A DNA stretch of 64,000 nucleotides, from NCBI GenBank assembly GCA_905221605.1, contig CAJNDS010002479.1, forward strand, positions 893,001 through 957,000, read 5' to 3'. The notes under the pieces were generated by a model. That model was not told the DNA's origin, did no database searches, and saw only the letters and a program-made list of their open reading frames with translations. The position numbers and the translations under genes were made by a program. Shown in pieces: positions 43,418-55,300 of this stretch (positions are counted from its first letter, which is position 1; every line of letters begins with the position of its first letter). The DNA is from Symbiodinium natans. Taxonomy: Eukaryota > Sar > Dinophyceae > Suessiales > Symbiodiniaceae.

Positions 43418-43736
43418 ATGAACCTCCACGTACTGTGTTTGGAAGGTTCCAGCTAGTTCAGTTTTTCTGTCAGTAGCTCGGTTCTTGATTTCAGGTGTCT
43501 TCGAGCTAGAGATTGTATGTACTCGTATGTATACTGTATTCATATATATATATATACATACATATACATATGCTGGTATACTCTGTTAGGATTTCTATCT
43601 GCATAAGCATTTTGGGCTCCGGCCGTAGATAAGATGTTAGTCACAATCTCGATGTGTTCAACCCAAAGTGATCTGCTCTGGAACTTTCCCTAAACCCTAA
43701 ACCCTAAACCCTAAACCCTAAACCCTAAACCCTAAA

Positions 43737-44021
43737 CCCGTTGTTCGCTGACCCTTTGAATGGTGCCTTGGACACCGCCACGCCCCTCGTCGAGAGTTGC
43801 AGTCTGTACATCATTTGAGCTACGCTCCGATTGCCAGCTTTGGCTCAGAAAAGCCAGAAGTCCTGGGCCGGCGAAGTTGCTGTTAGCACGCACCGCAAGA
43901 GCCATGGCAAAGTCCTTCGCAGACGCTGGCTTGTCTGGTTCTTGGCTTCTTGGCAAGCTGTGTGCTTTAGGGTTGGGTCTTCGGGATCTTTTGGGCCTGT
44001 TTATTTTCCTTTGATTTGTTG
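43737..44021 (-). CDS. Probable minus-strand exon, unknown protein
   Basis: On the minus strand GTTTATTCCTTTCAG|C is a good acceptor at about 44022, and the exon ends at CAACGG|GTTTAGGG into the array 43685-43738, which on this strand is the G-strand. The frame of about 95 codons includes RPNPKAHSLPRSQEPDKPAS, AKDFAMALAVRANSNFAGPG and LLAFLSQSWQSERSSNDVQT. It implies a strand switch relative to the neighbours. Confidence 0.5.
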
Positions 44022-46020
44022 CTGAAAGGAATAAACAACTCCGACTGCCCTGGACCGCGCCACCGCTCCCTCCGCCGCGCCGGGTGGTTGCCTGTCTGAG
44101 TGAGATGCCCCGGGGCCTGTGGTGTCTCCTCCTCCGGGTGGGCTGGCGTTGGAAAGGGTGTGGACCCTCGGGGCGGCACTTGCAAGGGTCGTCAGCGACT
44201 CGACGAGCGCCCCCCTTTCCCCCACTCGGCGGCGCCAGGGCGACAGTGCCTTTTCTCCCCATCTTCAGAGTCCATGATACATATTGGAACAGCAGAGGCA
44301 GGTGCACTTTTGTTGCGGCTACAACTGGATATTTTTTTGGTGTAGGTTTTTTTTTGCGACGTTTTGGGTTGGAGCGGCGTGCTCCCTTCGTATCTGGCGC
44401 ACGCTTGTTGGGGTGTGATCCGTTTCGATCCGTTATGGCTACTTACTCTGGCCAGTCGATGTTCTGAGAGTGGGTCCTCGTGTGCTCTCTTGATATGCTG
44501 ATTTGTTCATGTGGGTTGCGTGTCGCCCCCGGTGCTGGAGCGGTGTGCTCCCCCTGCATCTGGCGCACGCTTGTTGGGGCCTGATCCGTTTCGATCCGTT
44601 ATATGGCTACTGGTTATAACCTGAGAAAAACATTGCTTGTTGTGAAGATGCGAGGCCCGGGTTGCTACGTTGGCAGATCGTTTTCTGAGCCGGTTGTGTG
44701 TGGAGTTTTTGAGCTTGCTTTGGTGATCGTTTTTTTTTGAGCCGGTTGCGTGTGGAGGTTTTTGAGCTTGCTTTAGTGTGTTGGGTATGCTTGCTACATT
44801 GAAAACTTGTGACGATGTGAGGCCTTGGTTGCTACATCAGTCGATGTTTTTTTGGCCGTTTGCGCATGGTGTTTTGAGCTTGCTTTGCGCTTGGCCTGTT
44901 GATTTCGTGTGTTGGGTATGCTTGCTACATTGCTTGTTGCGACGATGTGAGGCCCTGGTTGCTAATTATTGGGCCGGTTGCACGTGGTGTTTTCAGCTTG
45001 CTTTGCACTTGGCCTGTTGATTTCGTGTGTTGGGTACGCTTGCTACATTGCTTCTTGTCACGATGCGAGGCCCTGGTTGCTACATTGGTCGATGGGGTTA
45101 TTGGGCCGGTTGTGCATGGTGGTTTTCAGCTTGCTTTGCACTTGACCTGTGGAAGTTGTGTCTTGGGTATGCTTGCTGCATTGCTTGTTGTGACGATGTG
45201 AGGCCCTGGTTGCTACATCGGTCGATGTTTTTTTAGCCGTTTGCGCGTGGTGTTTTGAGCTTGCTTTGCGCTTGGCCTGTTGATTTCGTTTGTTGTCTAT
45301 GGTTGCCAAACTGCTTGTTTTGACGATGTTCTTCTCGCTGAGTGTGCGTGCTACATTGGTCGCGGGCTGAACCCCCTCTGCAGTTGACCTGTTGATCTCG
45401 CATGTTGTCTGTGCTTACTACATTGTTGCGAAACCATTGGTGCGTTCGGGAATCTTGTGTGTTGGCCGCTAGCGGCTGCTGGTAGCCGCGCCGTGCTAGC
45501 CCTCGGAACTGGTGCACGCGCGCGCCCTCTGCGCTTGGCTCACGGCTTTTTGTTTGGGTTGGCCCCGTCTGCGCTTGGAGTTTGCTCCCTCGGCACTGGC
45601 CCACCCGTTCGACAAGCTGGCGTCTTGTGCTTGTTGGGCCCACTGTGCTTGGAGCTTTGCTCCCTCGGCACTGGCCCACCCACTCAACAAGCTGGAGTCT
45701 TGTGTATGGTGGATGCTTCAAGATGGCAGCTCCATGTGTAACGTTTGCATTGCCTTCTTACATCTGTTCGTGCTTCGATGCGCTCCTAAGCATGCAATTT
45801 GATGAGAATATCGCCCGTGTTTGCTGGATTTTCGCTTGATTCCCAGCCTTATGTTGCTGGTTGGCGACCCTTGTCTGCACTAATTAGCTATTTCCCCCAC
45901 TTGAACTCTGTGACGGAGGGGGGCGATGATGCCTTCGGAGCCCCCCTGAGAAGTTGAGAGGGACGTGGGAGGCAGGCCGCACCGTAAGTGCTGGTCGACA
46001 CTCACTCACTCACTCACTCC
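44022..46020. other. Block without telomere-type repeats; tandem duplications
   Basis: TGGAGCGGYGTGCTCCC..GCACGCTTGTTGGGG with GATCCGTTTCGATCCGTTAT occurs at about 44371 and 44532. A 118-133 bp unit with GACGATGTGAGGCCCTGGTT recurs at about 44812, 44941, 45059, 45192 and 45321. CTTTGCTCCCTCGGCACTGG occurs near 45583 and 45655. No gene is supported. Confidence 0.6.
44690..45335. repeat. Tandem array of about 118-133 bp units, 4-5 copies
   Basis: Units contain GGTATGCTTGCTACATTGCT, GACGATGTGAGGCC, GTCGATG and GAGCTTGCTTTG. The repeated open frames on both strands reflect the array. Confidence 0.85.
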
Positions 46021-46139
46021 AAGTCCCTAAACCCCAAACCCTATAGCCTAAACCCTAAACCCTACAGTAGAGCCTCAAACCCCTGACCCCTAAACCCTGA
46101 AGCCTTTCAGGTTCAGGGTTTAGTGTTTAGGGTTTAGGG

Positions 46140-46260
46140 TTGAGGGTTTAGGCTTTAGGCTTTAGGCTTTAGGCTTTAGGCTTTAGGCTTTAGGCTTTAG
46201 GCTTTAGGGTTTAGGGTTTAGGGTTCAGGGTTTAGGGTTTAGGGTTTAGGGTTAGGTTTA
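46140..46260. repeat. (TTTAGGC)n run within G-strand repeats
   Basis: About eight consecutive TTTAGGC units followed by normal TTTAGGG, another homogenised variant block. Confidence 0.93.
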
Positions 46261-46280
46261 GGGCCCTAAAACCGACACAG

Positions 46281-46363
46281 CCTGGTGGCCAGGTGTGGTC
46301 TCGGAGATGGAGAAGTCCGTCGCTGAAGAGCAGCGGTCCTTGCCTGTGTCCAGTATGGGGGGG
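46281..46363 (+). CDS. Probable exon, unknown protein
   Basis: Acceptor CGACACAG|CC, donor ATGGGGGG|GTTTCGGG. The frame reads WWPGVVSEMEKSVAEEQRSL and then PVSSM, a helical acidic segment. Confidence 0.5.
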
Positions 46364-49300
46364 GTTTCGGGTTTAGAGCTTAGGGTTTAGGATTTGGCGT
46401 TTAGGGTTGAGAGTTTAGGGTTTAGGATGTAGGATTTGGTGTTTAGGGTTTAGGACTTAGGGTTTAGGATTAAGGGTTAAGGGTTAAGGGTCAAGGGCCC
46501 CTAATATATTCTTAGGGATACTTGGGAATAGTTTTTTTTGTTTTTAAGTGTTGGGGTAGTATAATTCCTAAGAAAGCAAAAAATGAATCCTTTTGCTAAT
46601 TAGGGTGTCAAGTTCGGTTAAGTAAGTGCTAAGACCCAGAGTAGGCCCTTATGTCCCTTTTTTTGGGGGGGTGAAGATTCACGTAGAAGCCCCTTCAAAC
46701 CAAAAAAGACACCCTTTTTATTCTCAGGTTACTCTTGGGTCTCGTATAGTCACCCAAGTAGTAGGATTCCCTTATAACAAGGACCCCATGAAGGTGCCCC
46801 TAAATCCTAAACCCTAAACCCTAAACCCTAAACCCTAAACCCTAATTTCGGAAACCCCTGTGTGGGTCAGCGATTCCGGGTTTCAAATTTAAGCTTTTGA
46901 GTTTTGAGGCCTTGCTAGAGTTGTCATTGCGGGACTGTTGGGAGGCCCATAAAAACCCTCAACCTTTGGGAGAACATCAAAAGGGACCACATTTATCGCC
47001 CTTTAAACTGGAAGCAGTCCCCAAAACCCAAACCCACCATTTGAGAGCTTGCCAAAATAGGGAAACCCCTACCTCTGCCCCTACCCCCCTCCCCTCTCTA
47101 GGGTTGATGACCCCCCCCCCCCCCGGTCACTGAGATTGGCGCACCGTCGGCCAGAGGTTCCTTGGGGCGGCTGAGGGTCCGCTAGTCGTTTTCTAGGGTT
47201 TAGGGTTTAGGGTTTAGGGTTAGGGTTTAGGGTTTAGGGTTTAGGGTTTAGGGTTTAGGGTTTAGGGTTTAGGGTTTAGGGTTTAGGGTTTCGGGTTTCG
47301 GGTTTCGGGTTTAGGGTTTAGGGTTTAGGGTTTAGGGTTTAGGGCCGTTCTGCGGTTCAGAGTTGACAGCAGGGCGCCTGAGTTTACAGCGGCCTCTCTT
47401 GCAAGTTGTGTTGGGGCCACTCTATAGAAATTTCTAGTGGCCGCGTCCTATCGTGCGTTCGAGAGGATAGGGGCTTTGGGACTGTAGCCATGTCTTGCGT
47501 CTCCAGCAGGTTTATTTAGGGTTTAAGGTTTAGGTTTAGGGTTTGGGGTTTGGCGTTCAGGGTTGTGAACGAGAACCGAGTGCTAAAAATCTTGACGTCG
47601 CGCGAGAAGTCTACGCATCGTGGGCGATGTCGTCGCCACGGGTGAATGCTTTGAAGACTTGAAGACGACCCAGTGTACTTTCAACACGTAACTTTCCTTT
47701 TTTGATTGGAAGGGCAAACCTGAGATATTCGCAAAGATCACACTGTGGGCGCAGGTCAAGTGCCAAGCCTGTGGCACGGCGCTGCCCTCAGCCAGGGCTT
47801 TGGGCGTTAGGGGCGGGTGTAGAGGTTGGGAGTAGGGCTCAAAGGGCTGTTTTAGGGTTTAGGGTTTGGGGTTTGGGGTTTAGGGTATAGGGGTTTAGGG
47901 TTTAGGGTTTGGGGTTTAGGTCGGGTTTAGGGTTAGTTCCCTAAACTCGCAATCGACAGTATAGACACTTCCAGCAAGTGCTTCCCGGTGCTCATCACAA
48001 ATCGAACCCCTGAGCCGCAAGGCTTAGCAAGACCCACCCCCTACACCGTTTTTGTACACACGCACACATATGCATAAATAAATATATATATATATATATA
48101 TAGTCAGCTCTCAAAGTCATGGTCCCTTTTTGGGTACCCGAAATATTAGGGGCTGCCTTACAATCGTAACCCCGAAGGGGGAGGAACATCTAGAAAAGTG
48201 ACCAGCCAGACCCTGATCCCTAAACCCCTAATCCCCAAACACTATACTCGAGGGCACTCGCGAATGCGTCGATTTAAGATGCTGAACCCTTCCTTAACTC
48301 TGGATCCTTCACCCTAAACCCCAAACTCTAAGCCCTAAACCCGAAACCCTGAACCCTAAACCCTAAACCCTAAACCCTAAACCCTAAACCCTACTAAAGG
48401 CCTTGAGCAGCGATGCTCGCTTTTGCGACCGCTGCGGCCGTTCTAGGACCGATGGTCCTGAGGCCGCAGCTGTGCCCGTTTGAACTTTAGGGTTTAGGGT
48501 TTAGGGTTTAGGGTTTAGGGTTTAGGGCTTAGGGCTTAGGGTTTAGGGTTTAGGGCTTACGGTTTAGCCCTCTAAGCCCTAAACTGCCTTAACCAAATAG
48601 AGGTGTCGAGGCTTTCTAGGGCACAAAGTGCTTGGAGGGTTTTTAAGGATGAGGCTGATAGGGCACATCATAGCTTTTGCACGACTTACAGGCCGAGCTT
48701 GCAGGCCTTGTAGGGTTTAGGGCTTCTAGGGCTTTTATGGTCTATATGGTTTACGTTTGGGATGCTCCCCCTTGTACTAACAGTCCTTAACAGGGATTGT
48801 AGTACCCCCTACAATAATCTCTATGAAGGACTAGTGGTATAAGGGGGAACATGGGTTTGGGATTATGGGGAAAAAGCTCGTGAAACCGCTTTTTCTGGAT
48901 TCGTGGAGACTTACCTGAGGACCACCAAGACAACTCAGGCAATTTCGACTTCCGAAGGGTGCATGGGCTTCTCAGGGTACTTGGAGGTTCAGGGTACTTA
49001 TTAAATCAATACTAATTGTACGTATAACCCAATTTTTACCATATTAGGGCACTTAAGAAGCTTATACGTGGGTTAGAAGTACAGTTATGACTGGTTAATA
49101 GGTACTATGCACCTTCAAGCATGGAGCTAAGTGGCCAGCTGCCGCGCATGCCACAGCATGATCCTTATCTGGGGTGTGGAGTTTCTAGTTTAGGGTTTAG
49201 GGTTTAGGGTTTAGGGCTAGGGTTTAGGGTTTCGGGTTTTGGGTTTAGGGTTTCTGGCTGCTGAAAGCTGGCCCGGACAAACCTCGGCAATCGAAGCTGA

Positions 49301-52300
49301 TGGCCATGCAAGGCACTGCACAAAGTAGCACAAAGCGGCTCCAAGGCAAGGTTGATCGAGAACACCCAATGCCTCAACCCCCGGACTGGGATTTAGGGTT
49401 TAGGGTTTAGGGTTTAGGGTTTAGGGTCTAGGGTCTAGGGTCTCAGAGTTCAGGGTTTAGGTGTTGGTTGATCTTGGGGGATTGGGTGGGGGAGGGGGGG
49501 GGGGTCCAGTCACGTGATGCTCGCTCTTGAGTTTAAGATCCTTAACTTGACCCTCAACCTAAAGACCCCTTGAGCCCCGTAGGGTCTGCGGTTTAGAGTT
49601 TGGGAACCCTAACTCTTGGTTCCAAACCCCAAACCCTAAACCCCAAGCCCTAAACCCTAAACCCCAAACCCTAAACCCTAAAAACCCTAAAACCCAAACC
49701 CCAAACCCTAAACCCTATACTCTCAACCCACCAAACCCCTGAATCAGGGCCCGGATGTCGTCCGAAGCTTGGGGCAGCGACTTGAGGCGTCTGGGGTGGG
49801 TGGGTGTGGGGGAGGGTTGGGGTTTAGGGTTTAGAGTTTAGAGTTTAGGGTTTAGGGTTTAGGGTTTAGGGCTTAGGGTTTAGGGTTTAGGGTTTGGGTC
49901 TTAGGGTCTTAGGGTTTTAGGGTTTTAGCGTTTTCGGGTTTCATGGTTCGGGGTTTAGGGCGTTTTAGGCTAGAGTCTGGGGTGGGCCCTTGGGATGGTT
50001 TATTATCGTCCTTACCCGGAATAAACCCTAAACCCTAAACCCTAAACCCTAAACCCTAAACCCTAAACCCTACACCCTACACCCTAAACCCTAAACCCTA
50101 AACCCTAAACCCTAAACCCTAAACCCTAAACCCTAAACCCTAAACCCCAACCTAATAAGACTCTTGAATCCGAAAGTCTCAACGCCTTCCCTGCCCCGAT
50201 TTGGGGTTTTGGCGTTGCAGTCTTTCGGGGTCTACATGGGGACCCCTTCCATAGTCAGAAGGTTAGCCAAACCCTAAAGCCCTTAAGTAACCCTAAACCC
50301 TAAGCCCAAATCGGGGGGGCCAGGGCTCTCGGAAGCTTGTCTAAACCCCAAACCCTACCCGTAAACCTTAAATCACCTCCGAGCATGAAGGCAAGAGACC
50401 CTTGCTTCCCTAGTAGCTGGGAATCCTACTTACACACGGGGAGCCCAAAAACCCCAAACCCTACACCCCAAACCCTTAACCCTTGCCCAAACCCAAAAAC
50501 TCTAAACCATGAACCCTAAAGCTACCCCCGCACCGCCGCCCTTCCCCCTCTGAAAGAAGCACCTGCCCCCACGCTTCGCCAGGCGCTCGATGCCAAGAGG
50601 GAGGCAGCAATCCCTAAAGAGCCTAAGCCCTGTAGACCCCCAAACCCTAGACCGTAGAATGAGGTACCCTATATCCTCCCTCAAAGGTATGTAGAGGAGG
50701 GTAGAAGGTGCATGATTCCCTCATTCCCCACTAAGAATCAGTAGTGGGTTTATGGTGTTGAGGGCTTGTTGGTCTGAGGGTGTTAGCGGTCATGGGTTTA
50801 TACGGTTTCTGGGCTTACAGGGTTGAAGGCCGCGGAGTTTTGGGTTTAGGCTTTAGGATTTCAGGGAATCTTCCTTACTTACAGTCTCCCTGTTTCTACA
50901 GAGAGCTACACATTGCTGTCGCCTTGCTGGGTTCAGGATTTTGAGGTTTACGGTTTAGCCCCAAAATCCGGTGCCGGGTTCCGATGCTGAGGATTGCCTG
51001 CCATATGTTTTTGTTTGTGTTGCAGGGGCGGGGGCTTAGGGTTTAGGGTTTAGGGATCTAAAGGGGTGGGGACGTTTCTAAACCCTAAACCCTAAACCCT
51101 AAACCCTAAACCCTAAACCCTAAACCCTAAACCCTAAACCCTAAACCCTAAACCCTAAACCCTAAACCCTAAACCCCATAAACCCTAAACCCTAAACCCT
51201 AAACCCTAAACCCTAAACCCTAAACCCTAAACCCTAAACCCTAAACCCTAAACCCTAAACCCTAAACCCTAGCCCCAACTCCGAAACCTTCGAATATGTC
51301 ACTCAGCTGCAGCTTCGAGAGGCATTTAGGGTTAAGGGTTAAGGGTTTAGGGTTTCAGGGTTTAGGGTTAGGGTTAAGGTCTCTATAGGGCACTCGACCC
51401 TAGACCCTATTGCCTGATTCAGAGGTCCGGGAAACTAAAGTAGACCCTATGCCCGAAAACTGTAGACCCCAAACCCCAAGCCATAAACCCCGAATCTCCA
51501 AGCAGGGTTTAGGGCTCTAGAGTTCCCGAAACCCTAACCCCTCACCCCTAACCCCTAAACCCTAAACCCTAAACCCAAAGCCCGAGTCCGGTTTGGCCTG
51601 AGCCGACAGCCATCTTGGGAGATGGCCCACATCCAGCTCGAGGAGGCGTGCGCTCTCCAACTCCCTAACATGTGCTGCTTATGGTCAAGCCTTTGCGCCC
51701 CAAAAAGCAAGTGAACCCGGACAGCAGGTCGGCCGGAAGGTCGGATGATATCAGCAGGCAGCGCATCCAAAGAAGAAATGTTTGCGGACAAGTCAGCTCG
51801 GCTCTTTGCTGATGCCCAGCACGATGCCTCTGAGGTGAGATGCTGTAGCTGACCCTAAACCCTAAACTTATTAATTCCTTAACCCTAAACTAAATCCTAA
51901 ACCCTAACCCTAAACCCAAAATGCCTCTTCTTAGTCAAATAGGCCTCTGATCTGCTTTAGTATCCTCCTACTAGACCTAAACCCTAAACCCTACACCCTA
52001 CCCCCAAAATGCCTCTTCTTAGGCCCCTTATAATCTTCTTTAGTATTCTCGGCAGGCTGCAGAGCGCAGCCGCGACCTCAGCTACGTTTGTCGTGGCTTT
52101 TGGGCTGTGGGATGTGTAGGGTTTAGTGGTTTAGGGGTTTAGGGGTTTAGGGGTTTAGGGGTTTAGGGTTTAGGGTTTTGAGTTTTTGGGTTTAGGGTTT
52201 AGGGTTTAGGGTTTAGAGTTTAGGGTTTAGGGTTTAGGGTTTAGGGTTAGGGTTTAGGGTTAAGGGTTAAGAAGCCTCTCGGCCCGAGCCTACACGTGGC

Positions 52301-55300
52301 GAGGTCGTTGGGGGAGGTAGAACCACCTCCTTTGCAAATCGGGCCATGATTCGACTGCCGCTGATTTCTCTTTACTCGTTACGGTCCTGCTTATGCCATT
52401 CAGAATCTACCGCATGCTTGGTTCAGCTGCGGCCTTTGGGGTGGTTGGTGCTACAGTTTCAAGGCTTTCTGCGTTCCGCGACGTGGCAGTTGCTACGACT
52501 TCGAGTACGAGGACGGCTATACTGGCTATTCGCGGTGTGTGGAGTGGTTTTGATGCGGGCCAGCCCTATGCTGCCACAGCTGCACCTACAGTTTCCGAAC
52601 CATGATTTTGCTGTGGCTTACGCACTTGCGGGCCCCAACCTGGCAGCTGATTCAAGACCATGTCCTTGCAGTGGGTCGGCGCTCTGCTCTTCTCCAGATG
52701 TCAACTGCTACGGCTTTCAAAACAGCAATTGCTCCAGCCTTGGAGGCAAGCATGTTCCCTCGGTTGTTGGTGACGCGGCGACGGCGCGGCTTTCATGGCG
52801 GCATTTTGCTCTCGGTCAGCTACTTGCACTTCCCGAAGGGGCAACTGTCAGGACCTGCAGGGCCGGGACTATGACGCGTGACATTTGCCGGAAGCAACCT
52901 GCGCATGTCTGCAGCCACGACGGCCTTTACAGCGCACACAACATACCCAATCGAGAATTTGTCGGCCAGATTTCCGAAAACAACATGAGGTCTTGATGCC
53001 AATGGCTACACTGTCCAGCTTCGTCCTGCCTGGTCCGATGAGCGAGGCTGCGCGATGCGGCTTAGCACTGTAGTGAACGGGCATGCCGATTTTGAGCGGT
53101 GTGACAGGTGTATTTTCTGGTTTTCGCCCAACGCGGCCCAATGTTTGTTGCTGCCGAACACGTGGCAGTACCGTGAGTTAGGGGCCATTTGTGGCTCCAC
53201 CCATGTCGAATGTCAGCTAGATGTCCACCGGGGCCTCCCGGCAAACGCCAATAAGGGTGGTTGCGCGATGCGGCCATTGCTTTGTAGAGCCTTGCTGTTC
53301 GCCGCGGATCGGACACAGGAGGCCCGGCGTCGCCGCTTGAGGCTGGCCCGGGTGCTCCTCACAACCCGCTAAAGGTTAAGGGTTAAGGGTTTAGGGCTAT
53401 TAGGGTCTAGGGGTTCGGAGGTGTTTAGGGTTTAGGGTTCCAGGGATGGGGAGGGTTGACGGCCGTGTGAGATTTGGGGGTTCGGATTGACGGATACTAG
53501 CGGATGAGAGCCTTGATGCCGCGCTGATGGGGTTTAGGGTTTAGGGTTTAAGGTTTAAGGTTTTGGGTTTAGGGCTTAGGGTTTAGGGCTTAGGGTTTAG
53601 GGCTCAGGGCTTAGGGTTCGGGGGCCTCATTCCCCCGAGCTCGTCGTGTCGATGGCGCCCCTCCTGCTTATCGTGAGATGAGGACACTTGGGTGTTTCGA
53701 GTGCCCTCAGGTCTTTGCGCTTGGGAGTTTTAAGTTCTTGTGCCCAGGGCTCCGCGATTACGAGTCAGCTTAAAATTTTGGGTTTAGGGTGTAGGGCTTA
53801 GAGTTTAGGGCCAACGCAGATTCGCTACAACCTTAAGTCCTTGAAGCCCTACCTGCGAAGCCGTGGCCTCCCAAGCAGACCCTGAACCCCAAAACCAGAA
53901 AGCCTAAACTTCAAGCCCTAAACCCTACCCCTAAACCCTCAACCCTAAACCCTAAACCTCACCCCGCTTCCCTGAAAGCAAAAAACTGCAAGGGGCCCTA
54001 AACCTAGAACCCTAAACCCTAAACCCTAAACCCTAAGCCCCAAACCCTAAACCCCAAACCCTAAACCCTATACCCCAAACCCTCAGGGGCGAGCCAGCTG
54101 CAACAGCTACGGAGGATCGTGGCCGAAGGCGGCCGGTGCTTGTCATAGCTCTGTCGTTTTGATGGGGTTTGGGGTTTAGGGTTTAGGGTTTGGGGTTTGG
54201 GGTTTTGGGGTTAGGGTTTTGGGTTTGGGGTTTGGGGTTTCAGGGTTTTGGAACCTACAACCCTCAGCCCTAAACCCATCACAAAGGGTGCAGGGCTTAG
54301 GGTTGAGGGTTGAGGGTTGAGTGGGTGAAGGGGGGGGGGGTCGGACGGCTTGCGGGGTACACCTTCCCAAGTTCAACCATTTCGGGCAAACGATCTCTTT
54401 GTTGCGGTTTGACTGGGAAGTGACATTCCGTTTGTGTTTCGATTATGGAATCCGGAGAAAGATGAAATCAAAGAATGGCTGACAAGGCGCTGTACCTAGG
54501 GACCTTTGAGCAGGACAGCGGATACACCTTCAGTTGAAATTCCTGGATTCCTCCTCGTTTACTCCCCCCCTAAACCCTAAACCCTAGACCCTAAACCCGA
54601 CTCCCTTAAGCAAAGGGATGCTTGACGTTGAGCTGCGAGGGCCAAGCAATGCACTAGGGTTGAGAGTTTAGGGTTTGGGGCTTTAGATCTTTAGGCCTTT
54701 AGGCCTTTGGGCCTTTAGGCGCCTTTAGGCGCCTTTAGGCGCCTTTAGGCGCCTTTAGGCCTCTAGGGCTTAGGGTTTAGGGCTTTAGGGTTTAGGGCTT
54801 AGGGTTTGGGACTTTCCGGTTCGTGTCTTGTTTTTTTTCAAGGAAAAGTACTAAGAGACATGACAGTACGTTAAAAACCTGAAAGCCTAAACCCTAAAAC
54901 GGGATGTTTGCAGCCATAAACTGACTACAGCTAGGACCCGGAGTAGGCCCTTATTCCCTTCTTTTCTAGGGCTTAAGTTCCCTTATGAGCCCCTTTAAAC
55001 CCGAAACACCACCCTTCTTATTCCTAGCCTACTCCTGGGTCTAGTAGCCCTAAACCCTAACCCTAAACCCTAAACCCTAAACCCTAAACCCTAAACCCTA
55101 AACCCTAAACCCTAAACCCTAAACCCTAAACCCTAAACCCTAAACCCTAGACCCTTCTCATTCCTACGTAGGTTACTCCTGGGTCTACGTAGTCAATGTC
55201 GCAGGTCCGGAGCCCTCTCCCAGCATGCCCAGCGGTACTTTGCCAGGGTTTAGGGTTTTAGGTGAGTTTAGGGTTTAGGGTTTAGGGTTTAGGGTTTAGG

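Noticed and set aside
44340-44620. Transcription-related palindrome CGTTTCGATCCGTT as an operator
   Set aside because: It occurs only within a simple two-copy duplication and has no supporting gene context.
45233-45721. 162-residue minus-strand frame with repeated QLVERVGQCRGSK
   Set aside because: The repetition mirrors a local DNA duplication, and no splice or start signals support it.
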